From the NCBI RefSeq assembly GCF_044762665.1, contig NZ_JBIWES010000004.1:372001-436000 (forward strand): a stretch of 64,000 nucleotides of DNA. The letters run 5' to 3'. The DNA is from Peribacillus frigoritolerans_B. GTDB lineage: Bacteria > Bacillota > Bacilli > Bacillales > DSM-1321. Below are positions 32,337 through 40,681 of the stretch, in pieces (position 1 is the first letter of the stretch; each line of letters begins with the position of its first letter). Under the pieces are notes generated by a model that saw only the letters and a list, made by a program, of their open reading frames with translations, was not told the DNA's origin and ran no database searches. The translations under genes and the position numbers were made by a program.

Positions 32337-33311
32337 TCATGGATGGATCTGGATCGTCGCTTTTCCGTTCTTCACCTTCATTATTGCTTTTGAACCAACC
32401 GGCACAGTTACAAATGGATGAACATGACCAAAGTTGGCATTGGCGATCACTGGTATGCCATTTATCTCCTTTTTGGCGGCGATGATTTCCTCCAAAGCAT
32501 AGTCAGTCATTCCTGAATCCTTTTGGAAACGGCCAATGACGATTCCTTTAATCCCACTTGCACCAGGCTGATGGAGCAAGGATTGTAAATCCCGGTCAAA
32601 ACTGAATGGATGGCTTTCTTCGTCATCTTCTATGAAAAGGATACTGTCCTTTAAAGATGGCATGTACTCTGTACCTTGTAATAGATTGAGTGTACAAAGA
32701 TTTCCCCCAATGATTGTCCCGGCAGCTTCACCTTCCTGAATGTCCATGTATCCAGCATTCGGGTGGAAAGTTCGGTCATCCTGTTCCAAATGCCAAGAAT
32801 CATCACTCCACGTTTCACTTGGATCAAGATAAAAGCCTTCACTTTCAATTACAGCCTTTTTAAAATATTCCATCGTATATTCCAGACCAGCCTTCATCCC
32901 AAACGTCGAGAAATGAGGACCTGAATATGTAGTTAAGCCTGTTTTATTATATATGGCCAATAAAATTGCGGTTATATCACTATACCCCATCAACACTTTT
33001 GGATTTTCCTTAATCAAATCATAGTCGATATACCGTAACAATTGGTTAGCGTTATACCCCCCGATGGCTGTAAAAATCCCCTTAACATTCGGATCCCTGA
33101 ACGCATCATGCAAATCCTCGATCCGGTCTTCGATCGAATTCGAGAAAAAGTCATCATGGAACAGGACCGTTTTACCATATGTCACTTTAAAACCAAGCTC
33201 AGTCAATCTTTCTTCTGCCAATCTGCGTTGTTCCCCTTTGACAATCGCCAAGCTTCTTGAAGGAGCAATTACTCGAATTTCATCCCCTGCTTGTAAACGG
33301 GAAGGTTTCAT
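32337..33311 (-). CDS. LD-carboxypeptidase (S66 family)
   Basis: At 324 residues it has the length of LdcA/MccF-type serine peptidases. The nucleophile is in MGYSDITAIL (Ser at about residue 113), and the His of the charge relay is in NANFGHVHPF (about 298). The N-terminal RVIAPSRSLAI and FTAIGGYNANQLLRYID are family-typical. Enzymes of this group trim the terminal D-Ala from muropeptide tetrapeptides or remove peptide adenylates (microcin C self-immunity). No signal peptide is seen, so it acts in the cytoplasm. Monocistronic. Confidence 0.88.
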   Translation of the reverse strand: MKPSRLQAGDEIRVIAPSRSLAIVKGEQRRLAEERLTELGFKVTYGKTVLFHDDFFSNSIEDRIEDLHDAFRDPNVKGIFTAIGGYNANQLLRYIDYDLIKENPKVLMGYSDITAILLAIYNKTGLTTYSGPHFSTFGMKAGLEYTMEYFKKAVIESEGFYLDPSETWSDDSWHLEQDDRTFHPNAGYMDIQEGEAAGTIIGGNLCTLNLLQGTEYMPSLKDSILFIEDDEESHPFSFDRDLQSLLHQPGASGIKGIVIGRFQKDSGMTDYALEEIIAAKKEINGIPVIANANFGHVHPFVTVPVGSKAIMKVKNGKATIQIHP

Positions 33312-33584
33312 ATCTTTATCCCCCTAAATTAATTACATTCTGTCGTTATTTTAGCAGAAATGGTTAACAAAGAAAACCAAATGCCTTGCCGTATGTCATT
33401 CACCCAGCTTGTTTTCCTCATCATTGGAATTCCCCCGTCATTCCCAATGAACTGATAACAGGATTGGAAAAAGGAATGGCTGTGTATCGCCTAATCCCAT
33501 GATTACATGGACTTATCCATGACTATTCAGTCAACAACCATGGAACCAGAGAGGTCCACTGTAAAACCACCAATTTCCTTACAT
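33312..33584. other. Intergenic region without recognisable gene
   Basis: Between the LD-carboxypeptidase start and the YjcZ-like terminator. There is no ORF with an RBS and no strong hairpin or promoter that I could pick out. Confidence 0.6.
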
Positions 33585-33617
33585 AAAGAAAAGACCAGCT
33601 TTTTCAACTGGTCTTTG
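33585..33617 (-). terminator. Terminator of the YjcZ-like gene
   Basis: Stem AAAGACCAG with CTGGTCTTT and a T-rich tail on the minus strand, ten bases after the stop. Confidence 0.85.
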
Positions 33618-33627
33618 GGTTATTGTA

Positions 33628-33783
33628 TTAGCAGCAGAATGAAGCACCGATGATAATCAATAGAATGAACAAGACAACGATTAAAGCGAAGCCTGATCCA
33701 AAGCCGCAGCAACCGCCGCCGCCGTATCCACCGCCACCATATCCGTACCCTGGTCCTGCAACATTTCCACCATATCCGTACAT
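33628..33783 (-). CDS. YjcZ-family small sporulation protein
   Basis: The 51-residue protein has an N-terminal Gly/Tyr-rich part (MYGYGGNVAGPGYGYGGGGY), a CC pair, and one hydrophobic helix (FALIVVLFILLIIIGASF) ending in CC. This is the YjcZ/YrhI-type layout of tiny spore-associated membrane proteins in Bacillus. ATG at 33783 follows AAAAGGAGTG. It is a single-gene unit behind a sigma-K-like promoter. Likely location is the spore envelope membrane; function unknown. Confidence 0.88.
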   Translation of the reverse strand: MYGYGGNVAGPGYGYGGGGYGGGGCCGFGSGFALIVVLFILLIIIGASFCC

Positions 33784-33825
33784 TAAGTTTCACTCCTTTT
33801 AGAATTCTGTTTTCTCTTTACACCT

Positions 33826-33854
33826 TACCATATGTCGATACGCCCGCCTTGGTC
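33826..33854 (-). promoter_or_regulatory. Sigma-K-like promoter of the YjcZ-like gene
   Basis: On the minus strand GACC (33854-33851), 16 bases, CATATGGTA (33834-33826). The -10 fits CATAnnnTA, and the -35 fits mACm at three of four. It is about 43 bases upstream of the start codon. Confidence 0.5.
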
Positions 33855-33971
33855 TGTGCATTTGCCTATTTTTCTGGATTTAAGAAAAAACTTCAATCAA
33901 CACCATCTTCAGCGGTAGTCATTTCAATGGCTGAAATACCTCGAGTAGCCATGAAAAATGTCAAAAGTTTA

Positions 33972-33999
33972 TTGTGTTACTTTAAAATTGGGATATAAT
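33972..33999 (+). promoter_or_regulatory. Sigma-A promoter of the SGNH hydrolase gene
   Basis: TTGTGT (33972-33977), 16 bases, perfect TATAAT (33994-33999), 80 bases upstream of the start. Confidence 0.6.
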
Positions 34000-34078
34000 A
34001 AGGAAAAAACAATTCTTAGCCTCTTTAAGCTATCTCATACCTACATGGATACATAAAAGGCAATACGGGGGAACATAA

Positions 34079-35167
34079 TTGAAAACGAACGCAAAATCCT
34101 TCATCCCTTTCGCTGCAATCGCCACGATCCTTCTTATCAGCTATATCCTTCAAAAAGTTCCTAAAACATATGGATCAGATGATTCGATAAATGTTTATCA
34201 AAAATTCCAGTCAGGCCAGCCCATTCAGTATCTCGTCATTGGTGACAGCATCGGAAGAGGATCAGGAGCTGAAAAGCCTAATCAAACATGGTTCAAACAG
34301 TTAGAAAAAAGAATGAATGATGTTAATGATATTCCTTTACACGGTGACTACGTGGTCCAAAGCGGTTCAACTGCTTTTGAAGGCTTATTCAAGCTTTCCC
34401 AAAGAAGGGAGCATGATCATAAAGATCTGATTTTCTTCGTTTTTGGTGAAAATGACCGCAAATATATGAATGTCGATGATTTTACCATGACATATGAGGC
34501 GTTAATGAGAAAGGCAAAACGGCTCCACCCTAATGCTGAGTTATTCACAATAACAGAGAGTTCCTTGAAATATGAGGAATTTGCGTCAGCCATCGGCCTT
34601 TTATCCAAACATTACGGTGCAACAAATGTGGATATGCGACCCATATTCAAAGATTCAGGATATACGGAAAAACAACTGACCAGAGATTTGGTACATCCAA
34701 ATGGGCTGGGGTATAAATTATATGCAAATGCCATATATGAACGGTTCCTGGATAACATCAAACAAAAGAAGGTTGTTGCAGGCCTTCCAACTAAGCTGCA
34801 TACCCGTTCTGGATTTGAATTATCGGAAATTGACCGCTATGAAAAAATGAGCGGTTTCCGTCCAATGGGTGGCTATTACACTAGTAGTGAAAAGGGCAGT
34901 GTGATTGAATATACCTTCAAAGGAAGTATGCTTGGAGTGAAACTGCTTAGAAGTCCCGATGGCGGGGAAGTGAATGTTTGGATCGATGGAAATGAAATCA
35001 CGACTTTGAATACATGGTGGCCATTTGCCCGTGAAAGATATTTATTTGTCACAAATGGCCTTCGTCCCGGATCACATACTGTCCGTTTTGAGGTGACTGG
35101 CAGGACTAAAGCAATGGACCTTACCGACATTCCATATGTCCGGATCGCGTCCATCATCACAGATTGA
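34079..35167 (+). CDS. Secreted or membrane-anchored SGNH/GDSL hydrolase with C-terminal beta domain
   Basis: The 362-residue protein has an N-terminal TM/signal helix (about 8-25), an SGNH esterase domain (about 48-225) and a C-terminal beta-rich domain (about 255-360). SGNH blocks: VIGDSIGRGSGAE (Ser at about 57), FVFGENDRKY (Gly/Asn block III), and DLVHPNGLGYKLY (Asp and His). The C-terminal part (IEYTFKGSMLGVKLLRSPDG, VWIDGNEI, RPGSHTVRFEV) looks like a carbohydrate-binding jelly roll. It probably deacetylates or de-esterifies a cell-surface polymer. The start is TTG at 34079 with GGGGG seven bases upstream; no ATG precedes the signal helix. Confidence 0.82.
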   Translation: MKTNAKSFIPFAAIATILLISYILQKVPKTYGSDDSINVYQKFQSGQPIQYLVIGDSIGRGSGAEKPNQTWFKQLEKRMNDVNDIPLHGDYVVQSGSTAFEGLFKLSQRREHDHKDLIFFVFGENDRKYMNVDDFTMTYEALMRKAKRLHPNAELFTITESSLKYEEFASAIGLLSKHYGATNVDMRPIFKDSGYTEKQLTRDLVHPNGLGYKLYANAIYERFLDNIKQKKVVAGLPTKLHTRSGFELSEIDRYEKMSGFRPMGGYYTSSEKGSVIEYTFKGSMLGVKLLRSPDGGEVNVWIDGNEITTLNTWWPFARERYLFVTNGLRPGSHTVRFEVTGRTKAMDLTDIPYVRIASIITD

Positions 35168-35184
35168 ATATTACCCAATAAATT

Positions 35185-35215
35185 ACCCCCTATCATTATT
35201 TGATAGGGGGTTTTC
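35185..35215 (+). terminator. Terminator of the SGNH hydrolase gene
   Basis: Perfect stem ACCCCCTATC with GATAGGGGGT, then TTTT, 18 bases after the stop. Confidence 0.85.
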
Positions 35216-35218
35216 CAA

Positions 35219-35647
35219 TCAATCAAAAAGCTTTTTGTATTCTCCGTATCCCTCTTTTTCAAGATCTTGGAGCGGGATGAACCTTAATGATGCAGAATTG
35301 ATGCAATAGCGTAATCCTGTAGGTCCCGGCCCATCATTGAAAACATGTCCCAGATGTGAATCGGCAGTTTTTGAGCGAACCTCGATTCTTCTCATACCAT
35401 AACTCGTATCGAGGTTTTCCACCACTTCCTCTTCTTTAAGCGGTTTAGTGAAGCTTGGCCAACCGCAGCCTGAATCGAACTTTTCCTTTGAAGTGAAAAG
35501 AGGATTACCTGAAACGATATCCACATATAATCCTTCTTCCTTCAAATTCCAATATTCATTGTTAAAGGCTGGTTCCGTTCCATTATTTTGCGTTACTTCA
35601 TATTGAATTGGAGTGAGTTCCTTTTTTAATTCTTCTTTACTTTTCAT
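35219..35647 (-). CDS. msrB: Peptide-methionine (R)-S-oxide reductase
   Basis: This 142-residue enzyme reduces R-methionine sulfoxide in proteins. Conserved segments: DIVSGNPLFTSKEKFDSGCGWPSF with CGWPSF at about residues 61-66, RSKTADSHLGHVFNDGP, and the catalytic Cys in LRYCINSASLRFIP (about 117). The two extra CxxC zinc pairs found in some MsrB proteins are absent. The start is ATG at 35647 after a run of six G; 21 upstream codons are rejected because they overlap msrA without an RBS. The gene overlaps the end of msrA by 11 bases. Confidence 0.95.
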   Translation of the reverse strand: MKSKEELKKELTPIQYEVTQNNGTEPAFNNEYWNLKEEGLYVDIVSGNPLFTSKEKFDSGCGWPSFTKPLKEEEVVENLDTSYGMRRIEVRSKTADSHLGHVFNDGPGPTGLRYCINSASLRFIPLQDLEKEGYGEYKKLFD

Positions 35648-36179
35648 TTTTTTCCCCCCAGTGATGTTGTATAAATGCTTTACGTCCTGAGCCAATCGAA
35701 TATCTTTCATAATGCTCTGGTTGCTTTTTATAATAATGCTGGTGGTATGTCTCGGCTGGATAAAACGTTTTAGCCGGTATAATCGGAGTTACGATCGGTC
35801 CGGAAAATTTCCCGCTTGCCTGCAGCTTTGCTTTGGATGCTTCAGCAATTTCACGTTGGTTTTCGTCATGATAAAAAATGGCCGTTTGATAAGAACTTCC
35901 CCGGTCATAAAATTGCCCGCCAGCATCTGTCGGGTCAATTTGCTGCCAGAATAACTCGATTATCTTCCCATATGGAAATACGTTTGGATCAAAGGTGATC
36001 TGAACAGCTTCATAATGTCCCGTGGTTTCCGAACAAACTTCTTTGTACGTGGGATTTTCCGTAGTCCCGCCTGTATAGCCAGAGATAACGGATTCGATGC
36101 CAGGCTGTTCATCGAATGGTTCCACCATGCACCAGAAACATCCACCTGCGAATGTTGCTTTCTCTAATTGCTTTGTCAA
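35637..36179 (-). CDS. msrA: Peptide-methionine (S)-S-oxide reductase
   Basis: The 180-residue protein has the catalytic motif GGCFWCM (Cys at about residue 14), followed by GVESVISGYTGG-like IESVISGYTGG and the conserved DPTDAGGQFYDRGSSY (about 84-99) and YHQHYYKK. It reduces S-methionine sulfoxide using thioredoxin. RBS AAAGGAGGA precedes the ATG. It is the first gene of msrA-msrB; together they repair both sulfoxide epimers. Confidence 0.96.
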   Translation of the reverse strand: MTKQLEKATFAGGCFWCMVEPFDEQPGIESVISGYTGGTTENPTYKEVCSETTGHYEAVQITFDPNVFPYGKIIELFWQQIDPTDAGGQFYDRGSSYQTAIFYHDENQREIAEASKAKLQASGKFSGPIVTPIIPAKTFYPAETYHQHYYKKQPEHYERYSIGSGRKAFIQHHWGEKNEK

Positions 36180-36302
36180 ATGAAAATCCTCCTTTTTACA
36201 AACAATCCATTGAATGCATTTTAACGTTTTTATTTATCCCTGTAAAATAATATGCCGATCAAGCCTTTTCACGGAAATGTTCCCTTCCTTTTTAAAAGGA
36301 GG

Positions 36303-36331
36303 CACACGCCCAAGCATAATTACATATGTTA
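36303..36331 (+). promoter_or_regulatory. Sigma-K-like promoter of the DUF4397 gene
   Basis: CACA (36303-36306), 16 bases, CATATGTTA (36323-36331). Both parts fit the sigma-K pattern mACm and CATAnnnTA. It is 32 bases upstream of the start codon. Confidence 0.5.
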
Positions 36332-36363
36332 AAAACATAATGGAAAAATGAGAGGTGCTGGAA

Positions 36364-37113
36364 ATGAGCGATAAACAATCATATCCACAAAAATCGGGAA
36401 CATATGATTTACTATCGTCTTATAATAAAAACGGCGATCCGCAATTGCATGCTTATTATTACCATAAACATTTGAAAAGTCCCGAAAAATCAACACAACA
36501 ATTGAGATATGAACAAATGAATGTCCTACTGCCTGCACAAGTTCGCTTTTTACATGCTGCCCCAACAGCTCACTCATTTGATGTTTATGTAAATGAAATG
36601 CGTTTCCTCAAAAATTTCTCATATAAAGAGAGCAATGGTTATTTACCGCTTCCCCCTGGCAAGTACCAATTGGATATATACCGCAGCGGGCAAAACACCT
36701 CGCCTCTATTAAGCTGTAAAGTGGCTCTCGAAATCGGGGCTTCCTATACCATTGCTCTAGCACCTACCGTGGCTAATGAATCGTTGAAACTGTTACCTTT
36801 CGAGGATAATCCATCTGTTCCCCCAAATGAAGCAAAGGTCCGATTCATCCAGCTTTCACATGATTTACTCTCGGTGGACATTGCCGTCAAAGGTGGAGAT
36901 GTCGTTTTTGATCAACTCCATTTCAGGAAAGCAAGCGCATACCTTAATATTCATCCTATGATCGTAGACTTCGAAGTGAGGATAGCTGGAACAAAAGAGA
37001 TTGCACTTCCTTTGCCAAACAAGGCCTTCCAAGAAAATACTCCCTCAACCATTTATATAATCGGATCGAATCGGGAATCATCCTCACTAGAAGCCCTAAC
37101 GCTCTCCCCATAA
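36364..37113 (+). CDS. DUF4397-domain protein, possibly spore-associated
   Basis: The 249-residue protein has no signal peptide. After a polar, Tyr- and His-rich N-terminus (about 1-60, YYYHKHLKSPEK), it carries two DUF4397-type repeats: VRFLHAAPTAHSFDVYVNEM (about 63-82) and VRFIQLSHDLLSVDIAVKGG (about 160-179), each followed by LPPGKYQLDIY-like beta strands. The family is seen in surface and spore proteins but has no known activity. ATG at 36364 follows AGAGGTG. It is a single-gene unit ending at a bidirectional terminator. A sigma-K-like site suggests mother-cell expression. Confidence 0.8.
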   Translation: MSDKQSYPQKSGTYDLLSSYNKNGDPQLHAYYYHKHLKSPEKSTQQLRYEQMNVLLPAQVRFLHAAPTAHSFDVYVNEMRFLKNFSYKESNGYLPLPPGKYQLDIYRSGQNTSPLLSCKVALEIGASYTIALAPTVANESLKLLPFEDNPSVPPNEAKVRFIQLSHDLLSVDIAVKGGDVVFDQLHFRKASAYLNIHPMIVDFEVRIAGTKEIALPLPNKAFQENTPSTIYIIGSNRESSSLEALTLSP

Positions 37114-37159
37114 ATGGATAAAAAACCAGGATGCACCGATCCTGGTTTTTTATCCATTT
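37112..37159. terminator. Long bidirectional terminator between convergent genes
   Basis: A 21-base perfect inverted repeat with a 6-base loop (arms 37112-37132 and 37139-37159, core AACCAGGAT/ATCCTGGTT) with T runs on both strands. It serves both the DUF4397 gene and ypmS. Confidence 0.92.
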
Positions 37160-37167
37160 ATTCACTA

Positions 37168-37752
37168 TCACTGTAATGATGATGGGATGGTCAATAAAAA
37201 TGAAATGTCATCATTTTCTAGATCGAATTCTTTCGCCTTCACCCTAATATCGCTTTTCAGTTCCATATCCTGTAATGACACATAAATACTTTCGTCATTG
37301 GGGCTTATACTAACCCAATCCGGCATATTATAACGCTCATTAATTAAATTCATTACATATGAAACAGGAAGGTTCATTTTACCGACAGCAATTGATTTTT
37401 GCTTAAGGATCAAATCCCCATTCTTTTGGGCAATTGGTTCAAAAGTCAATTTCATTTCCACTTCACGGTTGAAAAATGGCATTGTTCCGTATAGCTCCAC
37501 CTCATCCGTTAAATACACTTCGTAGTGAATGGATCCAGTCAACCCTTCTTTATCCAGATACTGGTTGATTAATCTTGTCAAATCTTCCCGATTCGTGTGA
37601 ATTTGAAATTGGATATCTTCTTCGTGGCTTACTTTGGGTATCAGCTCTTTATCTTTAGTCGGCAGATTAACTAAAATCGTTACAAACAAGATGACCAGGA
37701 TGTTTAAGGCTAATAGGGAAATAAACAAAGTCTTCCATTTGACATTTGTCAT
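37168..37752 (-). CDS. ypmS: YpmS-family membrane-anchored protein (DUF2140)
   Basis: The 194-residue protein has one N-terminal TM helix (about 8-29) and an extracellular part of alternating beta strands and helices (FQIHTNREDLTRLINQYL, VYLTDEVELYGTMPFF, YVMNLINERYNMPDWV). It matches B. subtilis YpmS in layout and position after ypmR, overlapping it by 4 bases. Function unknown; it is probably an envelope partner of the YpmR hydrolase. Confidence 0.86.
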   Translation of the reverse strand: MTNVKWKTLFISLLALNILVILFVTILVNLPTKDKELIPKVSHEEDIQFQIHTNREDLTRLINQYLDKEGLTGSIHYEVYLTDEVELYGTMPFFNREVEMKLTFEPIAQKNGDLILKQKSIAVGKMNLPVSYVMNLINERYNMPDWVSISPNDESIYVSLQDMELKSDIRVKAKEFDLENDDISFLLTIPSSLQ

Positions 37753-38591
37753 TCTTGGTCATCATCTCCTTTGGCACTCGCTTCCAATGTGTCCTTTCCG
37801 ATAGTGGTAATATCCATATCATTATAGATTCTTGTCGCGATTAATTCATATCCGCGGTCATTTGGGTGAAAATAATCCTCGGCATACAGCAAATCTTCTT
37901 CGGAATTCTCGAAAATGTCTGCTATTTCAATAAAATAGGCTGAATCATATTCTTCAATGATCTCTTTTCCACTTTCATTCCATTCATTCATGATCATATC
38001 AAGTTCATAAAAATCCCCGAACCATTTGGAAAATGGATTATAGACGCCTACAAGGTAAATTTGTGCAGAATCATTTTCGGAACGAACCTTATCGAGTATC
38101 TGCCTTAATCTTTTTTCATACCCTATTTTTGCAGATTCAAACTGATTCAGCTCCAAGTTGGAGAAATTCTGTTTAAAGACCTTCATGATATCATTTCCAC
38201 CGATTGTGACGACAATCGAGTCAGCTTGCTTTATGTCTTCTTTAATCCTAGTCTTATCCAGTCTTTTCAATAGTTGGTCGGTCCTATTTCCACGTATGCC
38301 ATGATTAATCATCTCAACGGAAGTAATCGATGGTTCTTTTTCCAGCTTATTTTGTAAATAAGGCAGATACCCGCCATTATCTTTACTATCACCGACACCT
38401 TGAGTCAAGGAGTCGCCAATTGAAACGATTTTCACAGGGTCCGGAAAAAAGCTGGCAGGAATGGTTTCCTTTTTACTCAGCTCAACTATGCTTTTCTGCT
38501 GAACAGATGGCTGATTTGAGGCTGTTTCACTTTGGCTGCAGCCTGAAATCCAAACTAGGCATATGAAAAGACAGGTGATTTTGTACCTCAT
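37749..38591 (-). CDS. ypmR: SGNH/GDSL hydrolase lipoprotein YpmR
   Basis: The 280-residue protein has a lipobox (WISGC, about residues 14-18) and an SGNH hydrolase domain (about 55-265): VSIGDSLTQGVGD (Ser at about 62), VVTIGGNDIMK, and YFHPNDRGYELIA (Asp/His). It is anchored outside the membrane and likely acts on a wall or lipid ester. ATG at 38591 follows GGAAGGTGAGG; seven codons before it are ignored. ypmR-ypmS form an operon. It is not closely related to the other SGNH protein at 34 kb, which has a different N-terminus and an added C-terminal domain. Confidence 0.87.
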   Translation of the reverse strand: MRYKITCLFICLVWISGCSQSETASNQPSVQQKSIVELSKKETIPASFFPDPVKIVSIGDSLTQGVGDSKDNGGYLPYLQNKLEKEPSITSVEMINHGIRGNRTDQLLKRLDKTRIKEDIKQADSIVVTIGGNDIMKVFKQNFSNLELNQFESAKIGYEKRLRQILDKVRSENDSAQIYLVGVYNPFSKWFGDFYELDMIMNEWNESGKEIIEEYDSAYFIEIADIFENSEEDLLYAEDYFHPNDRGYELIATRIYNDMDITTIGKDTLEASAKGDDDQE

Positions 38592-38835
38592 GACCCTCAC
38601 CTTCCTACCCATATATTATATCATGCAGGAAACGAAAGATTGCAAACAATATACCTTCATTGTACTTCCAGAATTGAGCATTCCTTACTATACAATATGA
38701 AAAATGCAGGGAATTAAAGCTAGTCCTATAAAAATTAGCATGTACTGAGCATGTAAAATCATTCTTCACTACCGCTGTTTCTTCAAAAACTTATTGCTCA
38801 TTTTCACATCGTTAAAGCCTTATAATAAAGGATGG

Positions 38836-38869
38836 AAAAACAGAAAGAACAGGTCATTAAACCTGTTCA
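38836..38869 (-). terminator. Terminator of the Sco gene
   Basis: Stem GAACAGGT with ACCTGTTC, loop TTAAT, then TTTCTGTTTTT on the minus strand; it overlaps the last bases of the gene. Confidence 0.8.
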
Positions 38870-39457
38870 ATAATTCTGTAAAATTTTAATATGCTTAATG
38901 ATTTCATCAAAGGGAATATCCTGCAGACCTGTATAATCCATGATGATCTTTCCTTCTTGATCAATCAGAAAAAAGCTGGTCCCATGGATCACCTGATCCT
39001 CTGCTTCTGGTTTTTTGACGATCGTTTTAAAGTTATCCAATGCAAACTGCTCGATTTCTTCCTGTCCATAACCGGTCAGAAAGTGCCAGTTGCCGTAATC
39101 CACATTAAATTGGTCACCAAACTTTTTTAAAACATCAGGTTTGTCAATTTCCGGGTCCACGGAAAATGAAACGAACTCTACATCCTTAATACCTTCATCC
39201 TTCAATTGCTGCTGCAGCTTCGTCATATTCGAAGTCATGGGGAGACAGACCGTCTCACAGCTTGTGAATATAAAATCCGCTACCCAAACCTTTCCTTTTA
39301 GATCGCTTTTTGAGAAAGGTTTCCCCTCCTGATCGATATAACTGAAATCTTCAAGGTCCCAATTTTTAGCATCAGGTACACCATTGGAACCGCATGCTGT
39401 CAACAGCAATAAAATTGATGCTCCCATAGCTGCCATAAGCAATTGCAGCTTTCTCAT
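38867..39457 (-). CDS. ypmQ: SCO1/SenC copper-binding lipoprotein (YpmQ)
   Basis: The 196-residue lipoprotein (lipobox LTAC at about residues 18-21) has a thioredoxin fold. The copper site is CETVC (about 70-74) in the CxxxC form plus the distal His in VIHGTSFFLID (about 158). In B. subtilis YpmQ (BsSco) helps build the CuA site of cytochrome caa3 oxidase. It is next to ypmR in B. subtilis as well. Monocistronic here with its own terminator. Confidence 0.94.
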   Translation of the reverse strand: MRKLQLLMAAMGASILLLLTACGSNGVPDAKNWDLEDFSYIDQEGKPFSKSDLKGKVWVADFIFTSCETVCLPMTSNMTKLQQQLKDEGIKDVEFVSFSVDPEIDKPDVLKKFGDQFNVDYGNWHFLTGYGQEEIEQFALDNFKTIVKKPEAEDQVIHGTSFFLIDQEGKIIMDYTGLQDIPFDEIIKHIKILQNY

Positions 39458-39609
39458 CCCTACCCCGTCCTTTATGTATAAAATATTCTGTTACTTCATT
39501 TATTCTAACAGACCAATCGGAATGAGAACAGCAACTATTACTACGGATTAAAGACAAATGTAAAAGTGACAAAACCGCCGCAAACGCAGTTTCATTTGGT
39601 ATATCCTTA

Positions 39610-40455
39610 TCAGTCCCAATAATACATGATCGCCATGGCGCCTTCACCTGTATGGGTACTGACAACGGCAGTCGTTGCTTCTATCTTTATGTCTTGATAT
39701 CCTGTTAAGTCTGCAATGGCTTGGCGGACCTTATCCGCTATTTCAAGGCCATTCGCATGTACAAATCCGATTCCTCTAATTTTTTTGCCTTGAGTATCTT
39801 CTTTGAATTTCTTGATGATGAACTTCACGACCTGTGACTGGCTCCTAGCTTTGGATACAGGATTCAGTACACCCTCTTCAAGAAGTGCAATCGGCTTTAT
39901 GTGAAGCAATGAACCGATAAAAGCAGAAACTTTGCCAATCCTTCCACCCTTAACGAGGTTATCAAGTGTTTCTATGACAATGATTAAACTTGACTGCTTT
40001 TTAATATGATCCAATCTTTCAATTATCTCAGCTACGGATTTCCCTTCCTTCGCCATCTTCGCTGCCTCGATCACCTGAAATGACATCGCTTTTGAAATGA
40101 ATTTCGAGTCAAGAACGGTAACCTTCGTTTCAGACATACTAGCGGCGCTTTCCGCTGAGCGAACTGTGCCGCTCATTCCACCTGTCATATGTATGGAAAT
40201 AATCTCGCTGCCGTCTTTTCCGAGTTCATCATATACCTCCACAAAGGTACCTACGGCTGGTTGTGAGCTTTTTGGCAGTTCTTTTGACTGGTTCATCCTT
40301 TTCAAGAATTCTTCTTGTTCGATTTCAACCTTATCCAAAAAAGTCTCCCCATCTATATAGATCGATAAAGGGACCATTGTAATATCATAAAATTCCAGTT
40401 CCTCTGGTGTCATATCCACGGTCGAGTCTGTTACTATCTTTACTTTATTCATCAT
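39610..40455 (-). CDS. DegV-family fatty-acid-binding protein (first copy)
   Basis: The 281-residue protein is a DegV/FakB-type lipid-binding protein. It has the N-terminal KIVTDSTVDMTPEE (about 4-17), the SSQPAVGTFVEVYDEL segment (about 60-75), MTGGMSGTVRSAESAA and the C-terminal THTGEGAMAIMY. FakB proteins present fatty acids to the kinase FakA; no fakA is nearby. A second member lies at 57.9 kb. ATG at 40455 follows AGGGATG; a second ATG directly after it is also possible. Confidence 0.88.
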   Translation of the reverse strand: MMNKVKIVTDSTVDMTPEELEFYDITMVPLSIYIDGETFLDKVEIEQEEFLKRMNQSKELPKSSQPAVGTFVEVYDELGKDGSEIISIHMTGGMSGTVRSAESAASMSETKVTVLDSKFISKAMSFQVIEAAKMAKEGKSVAEIIERLDHIKKQSSLIIVIETLDNLVKGGRIGKVSAFIGSLLHIKPIALLEEGVLNPVSKARSQSQVVKFIIKKFKEDTQGKKIRGIGFVHANGLEIADKVRQAIADLTGYQDIKIEATTAVVSTHTGEGAMAIMYYWD

Positions 40456-40569
40456 TACACATCCCTAAATTAACATATCTATTGTATTATACCTATTCAA
40501 GGTAAGCATTCAAACCAAAGGTATTCTTTTTTCTACTGAAGTGATACTTATCTTTTGAAATGAGTGCAC

Positions 40570-40673
40570 AAAAAAAGACCGTTCCATGAGCTAACTTGAA
40601 CACCCCTGCCGTTTCATTCGATACTGCTTGGCATTCGTGTCCTCCCTTTTAACGGAGAAGTTAGCTTTGGAAC
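40570..40673 (-). ncRNA. Structured RNA-like element ending in a U run
   Basis: On the minus strand GTTCCA and AGCTAACTT at the 5' side pair with AAGTTAGCT and TGGAAC at the 3' side. This encloses a small hairpin (CTCC with GGAG) and a longer arm (GACAC with GTGTT, TGCC with GGCA). The result looks like a three-way junction. GGTCTTTTTTT follows at once, so the closing stem doubles as an intrinsic terminator. It lies between a small ORF upstream and degV downstream. I do not recognise it as a known riboswitch. It may be a small RNA, a 3' UTR element or a terminator with an unusual loop. Confidence 0.45.
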
Positions 40674-40681
40674 AGTACGCA

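Noticed and set aside
39572..39600. Possible terminator after the first degV gene
   Set aside because: The GC-rich stretch forms only a short imperfect stem before TTTTG; not convincing.
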